In this document: in pieces, positions 26,384-36,944 of the stretch | Position numbering within the stretch: the stretch's first letter is position 1 | Layout: every line of letters begins with the position of its first letter | From: Parascedosporium putredinis | Lineage: Eukaryota > Ascomycota > Sordariomycetes > Microascales > Microascaceae | NCBI GenBank assembly: GCA_949357655.1 | Contig: CASHTG010000005.1 | Span: forward strand, 744,001 to 808,000 | Length of the DNA: 64,000 nt | Direction: 5' to 3' | The notes under the pieces: generated by a model | The model's database searches: none | Told to the model about the DNA's origin: nothing | What the model saw: only the letters and a program-made list of their open reading frames with translations | Program-made: the position numbers and the translations under genes

Positions 26384-28855
26384 CTTTTGTCCTCCTCTTT
26401 TTTTTTCTTCCCTCTCTCACCGAGCGAACTCTCTCCTACTAGATTGATATGGTAGTCAAAATTTTATCTCTTCTACCTTTGGCTATTCCTTCTCTCCATT
26501 CCTCTCCCTTGCTTTATCCCGATCTCTACCAGGTGTGTTCGGGGAAGGACACAAGGGTGGATGCATCAAGCGCTGCGGCCTAGCGCTGAGATGGCTGAGC
26601 TTGTGGAACGGAACAATGATCCGAGAGGTACTATTTCGAGATCTCGGGTATCGATCTGGACTGCGGTGGATGGCGGCGTCGAGATTCTCTCCGATGTTCG
26701 TATTTGTGAGACTGGAGTCTAAAAGACGGAAAACGATAGCCGGCGTTCGCTGCGGAGTAGTGAGCGGTTCGCCATGGTGCGCATCATTGAGGCTTTCTTT
26801 CTTCCTCGGAAAGTTGGGTAACACGCGCGAATGCCAACTTGGAGACAGTTTTCTTGGATTTACAACATCACAACAGGATTTATCTGTGATACATGGATGC
26901 ATGAAAAGAAGCACCTCTGGTACTCATGATTGCGATTGAGACAAATCGGACCCTCGTATCTTTGCTCCTCTTCGAGTAAGCTTGAGAGCAGTGTCTTTGG
27001 TGGCCTGGAAGCTTACGAGCTGTATAGAAGGGAGAGCTACTAGCTACGGGATGGTGGCTCCCTGAAACAACCGAGTATGCTGGCTTTGTGATCTAACGGC
27101 GCCCACAATAACCTAAAATTCCTAGACTATGCCGCTTCGGACTTCGGACGACGTCTTGGTAGTTTTTCCGTACTTGTGAAGGATGGAAGGGATGAACTAT
27201 CGTGCGTGAGCGGGAAACACCAGATACACGCCCAACACCCCCAATCTCTGGGCCCGTGAAGCGAAACGAGGCGTTCTTGGGATTGGCTGCTTCCCTTCTG
27301 GAATCAAACCGAAAAAATGAAAGAACGTTGTTCCAGCAAGTTTTCCATCAGATGGGGCTATCAGATGGGGGATCAGAGGAGCAAGGCTGTACGCCGGGGC
27401 GCAGCAAAGACGGGCCGTTTCTCTTGCTACCAATGACGATGTTGGCCCTGGGCGAAGAATAGAAGGGAAGGCATGGCGATGTTGCGGCGAGCCTAGATCT
27501 GTCGCTTTCTTTTGCCTGGGGCCGGTGTTGGTCCTCCCCTAAAATAGGTTCCCGCTGCGGTGTGGCTTGCCGGCCGTGGAACTTGGCTTTTGGGGGATCG
27601 ATATCACTCAAGCTCGATGTCGTGTTGCTCGGGCCACGCGCGGGCACCACAAGTTGAACACAGCGCTGCTCGACTGAGCCACATTGTAACCGTTCCGCGC
27701 GCTAGACCCTGGCCGGATCAGGTTTGGGCCTGGCTTTTTCCGCCGTCTCTGATCCTCCCGGTGATTGTCACGCCCCCTTCTACTTGTTAGCCTCCAACCC
27801 TAGTCGGTTGGTAATAAATAGTGTATTCGATTGCCGGTGACGCTATCAAATTGAGGCGAGCTGGCCAATCCAGAGCGACTTATTACCCATTTCGGGGGAA
27901 GGAAGGAGGGAGTACCGAAGTGATAGAAAGCTTTCCCCTGGTCCTTCATCACGTTGACGACTTGCGGGAGTGTGTCTTTGCCCGCCGCTATCCGCGTGGG
28001 CTGTGAGCATCCCCGCGGTGGCGGGTTCGCGGTTGCCCCAAAACACACCTTGACGGTGCCAACTATCGTCTCCTAGCTCGCCCGAGGGCGAGCTGAGCAT
28101 GCAACTGAAATGGGAAGGGTGGGAATAGTTGGAGGAGGGACTGCTAGTGCCGTGAGTGGACACTCTCTCCACTCCGCCATGCCTCCCTAGCTATCCGTCA
28201 CTTTCTTGTCCTCGCCATCTCCCCCAAAAGGACGAGAAGAAAAGATGATCAAATGCAAATGCCTGACGGCACAGGGTCCATCCGTTCCCGGTCAGCAACT
28301 TCCAAGTGTCCCCCTCAAGCCAAGGTGCACCGCCTCAGCCCTTTGGGAATGAAATCGTTGGAAGAAGCCCCTCCCACAAAAAAAGACCGGCGTCCTCGTT
28401 CGCCAGCCAATGAGGGTGCGTTCCGTGCTGATGACAAGGTTGGCGTGTGGTTGGAAGCGATTTGCACATCGCGAACCAACGTGCGGTACCAGAAGTTGAC
28501 AGCATTGGTTGGAGGGTGGGGGACCGACGGATGGAGAGGGAGGGTAATAGGGCGGTCGTTTATGATACCATGCCGTTGTGCTAGATTTGGATTCAGGGCA
28601 AGAGAGTCAGGAAAGTGCAAAAACCCAATTCACGTTCTCTCACTGGTCAACTCTCGAGATTATGCACTACTTGTAGCATTCTGGATGGTCATTGAAAGGT
28701 AGGTTCCCAAGTTCCGCCTCCCTTCCCCATGGCCTCACACGTAGAGTTGCAAATGGCTGTCCCTTGACTTTTTCTCCCTTCCTTGCCCCGCCTTGTTTTC
28801 TTCTGTTCTTTTTTGTTTCGTTTCATGATATGCTTCTGAGGCGAGCGGAGGAGGG

Positions 28856-28873
28856 CGAGAGAGAGAGAGAGAG
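28856..28873. repeat. (GA)n microsatellite
   Basis: About nine GA units in noncoding DNA. Confidence 0.9.
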
Positions 28874-28921
28874 ACAGGGAGAAATGGAGAAGGGCGAGGG
28901 TGGTGGTGAACCGAAACAAAG

Positions 28922-28956
28922 AACAATGGCAACAATGGCAACAACGGCAACAATGG
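28922..28956. repeat. Imperfect 9-base tandem repeat (AACAATGGC)x4
   Basis: Four near-identical units, one carrying ACGG in place of ATGG, in noncoding DNA upstream of the Ppo gene. Confidence 0.85.
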
Positions 28957-30395
28957 AATAATGGGTACCCCACCTGGGCCATTGTCTCTGCCCTGGGAGA
29001 AGCCAGGCAAATCCAGGACAGTCAAGACCGAAGCATGTGTGGGAGCACAGGAAGGCTGAGCATGGGGTTCCTGGCCAAATCGAGGCAATTATTGGTTCGC
29101 TTGGTCACCATCGCAAAAAGGCGGAGTGGCATTGGCGAGAAGCGATCCCACTCTTTTCCCCCTTCCCTCGTCCCTCTCCCCTTTCGCTCCGCCGGTTCAA
29201 CCGTCTGGTGGGGTTTTGACGTGCCCTTCTTCCCGTCCTCGAGACCGTCTGATTGGGACCCCATGGAAAGAAGGATGACAACAAAAAAAAAAAAAACACT
29301 GAGCCAATGGATTGGGGCGGGGGACGCTCTATTATTCCTCCTACTTCCAAGGAGTGCACTTGCAGAAGTACTCGACAAGCCCACCCCTGTCAGCCCTGCG
29401 AAGAAACATCGGACTTGTCCGGGCGGCCCTGCAGCTCTTCTGCGTATTCCCGCGTCGTTCCTCGTGCCCCTTGGGAAACTGCGTGAAAAGGCATGGAACG
29501 TTGGGACAAGGCTCTTTTTCTTGGGGGTTCCTGCTCTTGCCATTCATTGCATGCTTTCCGAGAGAGGGAAATCAACTGTTCCTTCGGGGATACCCTCCTT
29601 TTGATCAAATTTCTTACCTCCTGTGATATGACCAGTGAGCCAGTGACGGCATCGACTAACCTTAGAAAAACGAATACACACCTCTGGGGCAACGTATGAT
29701 GCTGATGCGCTTCATTCCCCAATGATGCCCTTGTGATTCGGGCTGTGTTCACTTTACTTGCATACTCCTCTCACCTTTCTCACTCACTCTCTCGCTGCCT
29801 GCCTTGTCTAGCATCATGTTTTCTTCCCCGCCGTTTCGGCCTCCATCTCGCACCAACACCAACTGAACTGCTTGACTTTTTTCTCTCTCTTGCCGGACTT
29901 TGGGTCGGCGGCTTTTTGTTTTCTGGTCTGTTCATTGTTCCCTCCCCCAACCCTACCCCTGCCTTTGCTTCCGCCTCCTCGTACGCACCCCTCCCCCCTT
30001 CCCTTCCCCTATGCCTCCGCCTCCCCGTTTCCGCCCCCATTTCTCCATTCTAGACTAGGGACGAGGCTTAAGCCCGGACCCAGACCTTCCCGCGTCAGCA
30101 CAGCACGTACATAACACGATTTTCTTCGTCTCTCTGTCTCTCTCTCACCCGGCGGCGCACCCCTTGTCCTCGTGGTTCTTTTTCCGGCATAGCTTCGTTG
30201 GTTGTACCCACCGGATAAGGGGAAAGGGAGGGGGTGTGGCAGTAGGAGAGGAAGGGTATTTGACCATTTTCGGCATCCACCTATTTTAATACGCCTTGTA
30301 GGTTTTCCTCAAGTCGGTCAGTGATAATGGAGAGGATGGATTGGGTGGATATCGAGATGGGCGAAAGCGGATATCATCGCGCGGCTGTGGTTGTG

Positions 30396-30405
30396 TATAA
30401 TATAA
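30396..30405 (+). promoter_or_regulatory. TATA-like element of the Ppo gene
   Basis: TATAATATAA is followed by a C/T-rich stretch and lies about 530 bases before the Ppo start codon. That would leave a long leader, which is common in fungal developmental genes. Assignment rests on sequence and position only. Confidence 0.4.
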
Positions 30406-30935
30406 GACCCGGCCTCACCTTCTCCCTTTCCCCTTTCCTCGAGCTCTCTTCTTAAATCTTCTCCAGCCTCACTAGCTCTGCCTCTCTTCCTCTCTCTCTC
30501 TCTCCAGACATTCATCTAATAGAGAAGCTCTTTTTGTGTGCACGCTGAAGCACCCTTTTGAACCACTTTTATCCATCTCACCTCCTGTGCTCTTCTTCCT
30601 CCCTCTGTCTTGCAACCCGAGTGCTAGATATCACGAGCTCACAACCCCTCGTGCTGTTTTTGATATCAGGAGAATTCTGCAACTCGTTTTCACTAGTTGC
30701 TCTTCATATACCCAGTTTCTTCTCACTATCCTCCCTTTCCCTTGCTCCTTTACGAGAGCAAGCGCACCTCTGTGATACCGGTTATCATCGTTCCGCTTGT
30801 TTTAGCCTCTACACCGTTCCTGGACTTGATTTTGTTTGATTCCCCGTCGAGCTCGGAGCTTCTCTCCTACGGCGCAAACGCTCCCAACATACACACGGGT
30901 ATATATATATAGATCTCGTACACACACACGCAGCC

Positions 30936-33900
30936 ATGTCGGACAAGCTCTTCAGCCTCTTGAGCGGCGGCTCCCCAACGGCAAGACAAACGGTCACCAC
31001 CACACCAACGGCAACGGCAACGGCAACGGCCCCGCGCAATGCCCGTACAGCGCCAAAGCCGAAGCCAACGGCTTCCTCCAACCCACCGTGAGCTCCATAC
31101 CGCCCTCACCCGCATCCACCTCATCCGAATTCGCCAGCCAAGCCACCACCGCCACGGCAGCGAGCAAGTCGCCGTCCTTGTCCTCGTCGACAACGGCAGC
31201 AGCAGCAACTGCTTCCCCAGACCTGCCCACACGGCTCTCCTGGGTCGCGAAAGCCGTGCTCCGCTCCTTCTCCGCCATCCCCAAGACGCCCTACTCCACG
31301 GCCGGCAACACGGCCGACACGAGCGCGACGACGGGCATCCTCGAGGACGTGCAAAGATGGGCTTCAAGGACGTCGAAACTTTACTCGAGTTCCTGCACAC
31401 GGCCGTGCACGGCGTCCAGGACGACAGCAAGCTGCTGCTCGAGCGCGTCGTCGACCTCTTGTCCAAGCTGCCCGCCACCTCGCGTGAGGGCCAGTCCCTC
31501 GAGAGCGGCCTCGTCCACCAGCTGTGGTCCTCCCTCCAGCACCCGGTTCTCACCACCCTCGACGAGGGGTTCCGCTACCGCGAGGCCGACGGCTCCAACA
31601 ATAACTTGTACATGCCCCAGCTCGGCGCCGCGGGTACCCCTACGTGAGGACCACCCGGCCCTTGACTTACCAGCGGCCCGATGCGCCCGAGCCGAGCCTG
31701 CTGTTCGATACGCTGCTGCGCAGGGGCGAGGGTTCCAGCCGCACCCGAACAATATCTCGAGTGTGCTGTTTTACCTGGCCACCATTATTACGCACGACAT
31801 TTTCCAGTCCGATGGCCAGCGCAGCGGCGTCAACTTGACTTCCTCCTACCTCGACCTCGCGCCCCTCTACGGCCGCAACCGCGACGAGCAGGTGCAAGTT
31901 CGCGCCATGGAGGGCGGTCGGCTCAAGCCCGATTGCTTCTCCTCCAAGAGGGTCCACGGCTTCCCGCCCGGCGTCGGCGTCCTCATCATCATGTTTAACA
32001 GGTTCCACAACTACGTAGTCACTCAACTCGCAGCGTAAGATGGTTTCCCTCCCCACGCACATGTCTTTTCTATCCATCCACTAACACCCTTTTTTCATCC
32101 CTAGAATCAACGAAGGCGGTCGTTTCCAAAAAGACCCTCGCCAAAGACCTCGCCGGCAAGACCCCCGAGGAGCAATCTAAAATCCGCGCCGCCGCCCTCG
32201 CCAAATACGACGAGGACCTCTTCCAAACCGGCCGCCTCGTCACCTGCGGTCTCTACATCAACATCATCCTGCGCGACTACGTCCGCACCATCCTCAACGT
32301 CAACCGCTCCGACACCGCCTGGGCCCTCGACCCGCGCATCAAGGACGGCCACAACATCTTCAGCAAGCCCACCGCCGAGGCCACGGGCAACCAAGTCTCG
32401 GTCGAGTTCAACTTCCTCTACCGCTGGCACAGCACCGTGTCCCCGCGCGACCAGAAATGGACCGAGGACGCCTTTGAAGAGATCCTCGGCACCGACGACG
32501 CCGAGGCCATGGGCTTCGAGGACTTCCTCCGCAAGCTCCACGGCTTCGAGGCGCGCCTCTCCGACGACCCCGCCCAGCGCCCCTTCCACAAGGTCGCCCG
32601 CCGCGCCGACGGCACCTTGCCCGACGACGACCTCGTCCGCATCTTCCGCGAGAGCGTCGAGGACGTCGCCGGCTCTTTGGCGCTAATCGCGTCCCGCCCG
32701 TGCTCAAGCATATCGAGGTCCTCGGCATCATGCAGGCCCGCAAGTGGAACGTGGCCACCCTCAACGAGTTTCGCGAGTTCTTCGGCCTCACCCGCCACCG
32801 CACGTTCGAGGACATCAACCCGGACCCGGACGTCGCCCGCAAGCTGCGCAACTTGTACGACTCCCCGGACTCGGTCGAACTGTACCCCGGTCTCGTCGTG
32901 GAAAAGGCCAAACCCCCATCGACCCGGGCAGCGGCCTGTGCGTCAACTTCACCACCAGCCGCGCCATCCTGTCCGACGCCGTCGCCCTCGTCCGCGGTGA
33001 TCGCTTCTACACCGTCGACTACACCCCCAAACACCTCACCAACTGGGGCTACAACGAGGCCAGCTACGACCCGGCCGTCGACAACAGCCACGTCTTCTAC
33101 AAGCTCGTCTACCGCGCCTTCCCCACCACTTCCGCCGCGACAGCGTCTACGCCCACTTCCCCTCACCGTGCCCTCGGAGAACGCAAAGATCTTGGCCAAG
33201 ATCGGCAAGGACCACCTCTACTCCTGGGACGTCCCCTCCCCACCGGTGACCTCGTCCTGCTGCGCTCCCACAGCGCCATCACCAAGGTCCTCGCCAACCA
33301 GCGCGACTACACCGTCGTCTGGGGCGACGCCATCCGCTTCCTCACCCAAAAGGACGGCCACGCCCCCGGTGCCTCCTTTTGCCTCGCCGCCGACGGCCAG
33401 GTCAACGCCGATAACCGCAAAATCGTCCTCAACGCCCTCTACCAGCCCAACGCGTGGGAGACCGAGGTCGCCCGCTTCTACGCCAAGGTCGTGCCCGTGC
33501 TGCTCAAAAGTACAGCCACTCGTGGGAGCGCCCGGTCAAGAACCAGCAGCCACCCTCCTCCAACGGCACTGGCGCTGCCCTGGAGAAAAAGACGACGATC
33601 AAGACGACCCACGAAGTCGACGTCGTCCGCGACATCATCAACCTCGCCAACACCCGCCTCTGCGCCGCCATGTTCAACCTGCCCATCAAGATCGAGGACA
33701 ACCCCTGGGGTCTCTTGACCGAGCAGGAGCTCTACCTCGCCACCACCGCCATCTTCTCCTCCATCTTCTTCGACGCCGACATCTCCAAGAGCCTGCACGT
33801 CCGCACCCTCGCCAAGGACCTCGCCAACCAGATCGAGCGCCTCGTCGCCGTCGCCGCCCACGCCGTCGACAAGGTCGGCGCCATCACCGACGCCGTCGAG

Positions 33901-34793
33901 ACCGTCCGCGGCTACTGGCGCGGCGAGGGCTTTCCCGCCATCGCCGGCTACGGCCACGAGCTCATCCGCCACCTCCTCCAGCGCGGCAAGTCCGTCGACG
34001 AGTGCGTCTGGAGCACAATCATCCCCTCATCTCCGCCAACGTCCCCAACCAGTCCGCCCTGCTCTCCCAGTGCGTCGACTTCTACCTCGAGGACGAGAAC
34101 AAGCACCACCTCGAGGAGCTGTATAGGCTCGCGCACGAGAACACGGACGAGGCCGACGAGAAGCTCATGAGATAGTAAGTCCTAACACCACTTTTCTTCT
34201 TCTTCTTCTCGGAACCATTCGCTAACCATACCCCCAACAGCATGCTCGAAGGCTCCCGCATCCGCGGCACCGTCGCCGTCTACCGAGATGTCCACCACGC
34301 CACCACCATCCCCGACTCCGCCCCCGCTCACCCTGACCCCGCGGACCCCACCGCCGTCAACCCCGTCACGGCCTCCGAGTTCCCCGAGTTCAACATCCCC
34401 GTCAAGCCCGGTGACCGCCTCCTCCTCTCCTTCGCCTCCGCCTCCCGCGATCCCCGCGTCTTCCCCGACCCGGAGACCGTTCGCCTCGACCGGCCCATCG
34501 ATTCCTACATCCACTTCGGATTCGGCGCCCATAGGTGCGCCGGTGCGGAGCTCTCCATGGTCGCCCAGACCGCTCTCTTCAAACAAATCGTCGGCCTCAA
34601 GAATCTCCGTCGCGCCGGCGGAGACCGCGGCCGCATGAAGAGCATGCCCGCTCGCAAGTGGAAGGGCCAGCGGAGGCCGGACGAGGCCCGCGCCGAGGAG
34701 GGCGCTTGGACCGGCCTGAGGACCTACATGACGCCCGACCAGAGCGGATATTGGCCTGTACCCTCAACCATGAAGCTCGTTTGGGACGAGTAA
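30936..34793 (+). CDS. Psi-producing oxygenase: fatty-acid heme dioxygenase/cytochrome P450 fusion
   Basis: This bifunctional enzyme oxidises linoleic or oleic acid to a hydroperoxide in its N-terminal animal-peroxidase-like domain. The C-terminal P450-like domain rearranges that to a diol. The products act as psi-factor oxylipins that tune sporulation. The start is MSDKLFSLLSGG at 30936. Peroxidase motifs are PNNISSVLFYLATIITHDIF (distal His, about 31745-31800), SSYLDLAPLYG, FNRFHNYVVTQLAA (about 31995), and the Tyr/His motif FLYRWHSTVSP (about 32415-32445). The P450 half contains SANVPNQSALLSQCVDF (about 34035-34080) and the heme-thiolate loop HFGFGAHRCAGAE (about 34515-34553). Introns are 32035-32104 and 34175-34240. 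I count eleven single-base losses and one extra A. After repair the length is about 1,240 residues, a little above the usual 1,000-1,200. The exact diol cannot be told from sequence. Confidence 0.93.
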
Positions 34794-35354
34794 GGAAACA
34801 CAGAAGACGGAAACGCGAAAATGCAGAGCTGCTTAATAATGAGATAGATTGTATTTTTTTCCTTTTTCCTATTTCTTTTTACTCTTTACTCTTTATAAGT
34901 GGGAATAGCGTCGGGAATAGCGTCGGGTCGGGTTTTCTGTTTTATGGTTCGTCGTTCTCTAGGTTTATGAGTAGAGGAACCCATTCTTGGATATCACGGT
35001 AGATCCGTTTATATCAAACATGAAAAAAATTTTCAATTTCAGATCGAGACCAAGATCAATTCGTCATAGAATGATAACATCAGAACCCAACTTAGGCACG
35101 GGTTCTTGTGACATGCTAGCTCGCGAGATATTGGGAGTGATTGAACAACACCTCTGACCCCCATGCCCGGAGCCATTCGCAAAATCAGCAAAGACGTAGC
35201 GAGTGTGAAGAAGACAAAATTTCAGATCATTCATCATAGAAATAAAGATAGAAACAAGAGCATAGCCGCCTGTAAAGGCTAGGCAAGCACGACTGGCTTG
35301 TAGAGGGGAAAGGAAGGACCCTGTGCGCTTCAAAGGAAAACCCTCCATCTCAGT
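34794..35354. other. Convergent 3' flank between the Ppo gene and SAM decarboxylase
   Basis: These 560 bases between two 3' ends show T-rich sequence near 34850-34890 and nothing else of note. Confidence 0.5.
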
Positions 35355-36944
35355 TTAGTCATCTTCGCCCACGCGAGTACCGACTGCGCCGTTCCAACCC
35401 TCGCGCTCGTAGTACCTAAAGGCAAGATCGTAGTCGTCAAACTCGTGGAAGATACGCTCAACGCGGCGATACCCACGGACGGGCTCAATGTGCCTGGTGA
35501 TGTGCCTGCGGCGACTAAGGGCTAGGCTCTCGTCATTGCCAGCCGTATTCTCTCCTTTGCCGGCGCCTTCGAACAGGGTGACGCTGAAGCGACCGGGCTT
35601 GAAAATGTTAACTACGTGTTCGATGATCTCGGCGGTGCTGCGCCCGTGGGGGCTGCTGGGAACGTTGGTTTCAAATGAAGCGAACGAGCAGTTAGGCTCG
35701 GGCGTAACATGGACAGTGAAGTAATGGGCCGCGCTCGGAGTAGCCCCAGCCGCGTTGGCGGCCTCGCCGTTCGCGCCACCCTCGGCATCATCCTTGGCGC
35801 TAGGCGGGGCGGGAACAACTCCGTTGGCGGAGAATCCGCAAGGGCTGAACATGTAGGCGTCGATCCTAGCATCGGGGTAAACCGAGTTTGGGTAGATGGA
35901 GGAGAGCCCCGAGTTGTCCGAGACGACGGTGCCTAGGGTATGGCCCTCTGTGGTAGTGGGGGCCTCGGAGCCGGGCTTGGCGTGGTCGTGGAGGTCGGAT
36001 TCACATCCATTGCTAAAAACATCGACAACCTCGCCGAGGTCATTCTCGGTACCCGCAGTTGGCCCGCTCTGCTGTTGGGCAGCGGCGGCACTCTCTCTAT
36101 CACTAGCGACCGCACTCGCGTGGGATAGATAAAACTGCTTGGCATTCTCCTGATCGAGGTCGGTCATGAGGATCTCGAGCGTTTCGTCGCATGCCTCTTC
36201 GGCCGAGGACGGCACAAAGTGGCTGATACCGGCAGGAATCTTGGTGGCGCGGGGAGCGCCGGTGAGCGCCTTGGTCGTTTCCTCATCAGGGGTTACCGGT
36301 GGGGTCAAGGCTGCCGAGGGGAGATGAGGTATAGGTACCAATGGTCTCCGTTCATCTTGCCAACCATGTAGGCGCTGCCGCCCTCAAAGATGTCGTCGAG
36401 GAACTTGACCTCCTGCTTCCAGCTGCGGTGGGGTCCGCGCTGCTTGTCGGGGAACAAAAGTTCTTCCTGCTGTAGAAAAAGCGGTAGGGAGTGGCGGCAG
36501 CCTTGATTTCGGTAGCAGCCTTGGCGTTGTGGAACGGGAAACCGGCATCGACGGCGGCGATGTGAAGTAAGCGCTGAAGGCCGAGGAGAAGGGTGGTGGT
36601 ACCGCATGTCTTCAAGATCAGCTTGTGAGGGAAGACGAACATGCTCGACTCGGAGAGGAGATATGCGTCGACATGGTCGGACTCAAGCACGGACAAGACT
36701 TCGCAGTTGACCATATCCAGCATGCCCTTCCAAGTTTCGGGCGAAACAGCCTTGAGGCCGGTCGGCTGGGCGCTCGGTGGTAGATCGGTGGGGCTAGGGG
36801 CAAACCACACCTCCAGAAGCTTCTCGGGACCTTCAAAGGCATTGGTGGAGTCAAGGTCGGTGGCTACATCGTGGTTGATAGTGAGCTGGGGGTGCCATGA
36901 GAGGCTGAAAGAGTGTAGCTGTTGGGGACTGGTAGGGTAACCAT
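35355..36944 (-). CDS. S-adenosylmethionine decarboxylase proenzyme
   Basis: This enzyme makes decarboxylated SAM, the aminopropyl donor for spermidine and spermine. It is a pyruvoyl enzyme that cuts itself at an internal Ser. The cleavage site is visible as LLSESSMFVFPHKL near 36660-36620, with cleavage between Glu and Ser. FEGPEKLLEVWF near the N-terminus carries the conserved catalytic Glu pair. KTCGTTTLL has the catalytic Cys. GSAYMVGKMNGDHWYLY follows. The C-terminal part includes ANGVVPA and HYFTVHVTPEPNCSFASFETN, holding the conserved His and Ser. The start ATG at 36944 reads MVTLP and loses frame at once (about 36932); other breaks are near 36465 and 36335. Fungal members carry an extra acidic insert such as the one at about 35950-36110. 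No intron is seen. Confidence 0.93.

Larger units (their letters stand above)
26375..30935. other. Gene-poor upstream region of the Ppo gene
   Basis: There is no confident gene in 4.5 kb. The minus strand around 26910-26520 gives fragments with protein-like composition in two frames, which might be an upstream part of the hidden gene or chance. From about 29740 to 30935 the plus strand is strongly C/T-rich, as in a long promoter and leader of the Ppo gene. Simple repeats lie at 28856-28873 and 28922-28956, and a poly-A run at 29283-29296. Confidence 0.45.

Noticed and set aside
28900..29604. 234-codon plus-strand open frame
   Set aside because: It starts with GTG, begins inside a tandem repeat, crosses an A14 run, and is matched by a long open frame on the other strand. 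Its composition is not gene-like.
30936..34793. Ppo gene as a pseudogene
   Set aside because: All key residues remain, the shifts are homopolymer indels, and the same damage affects essential genes across the window.
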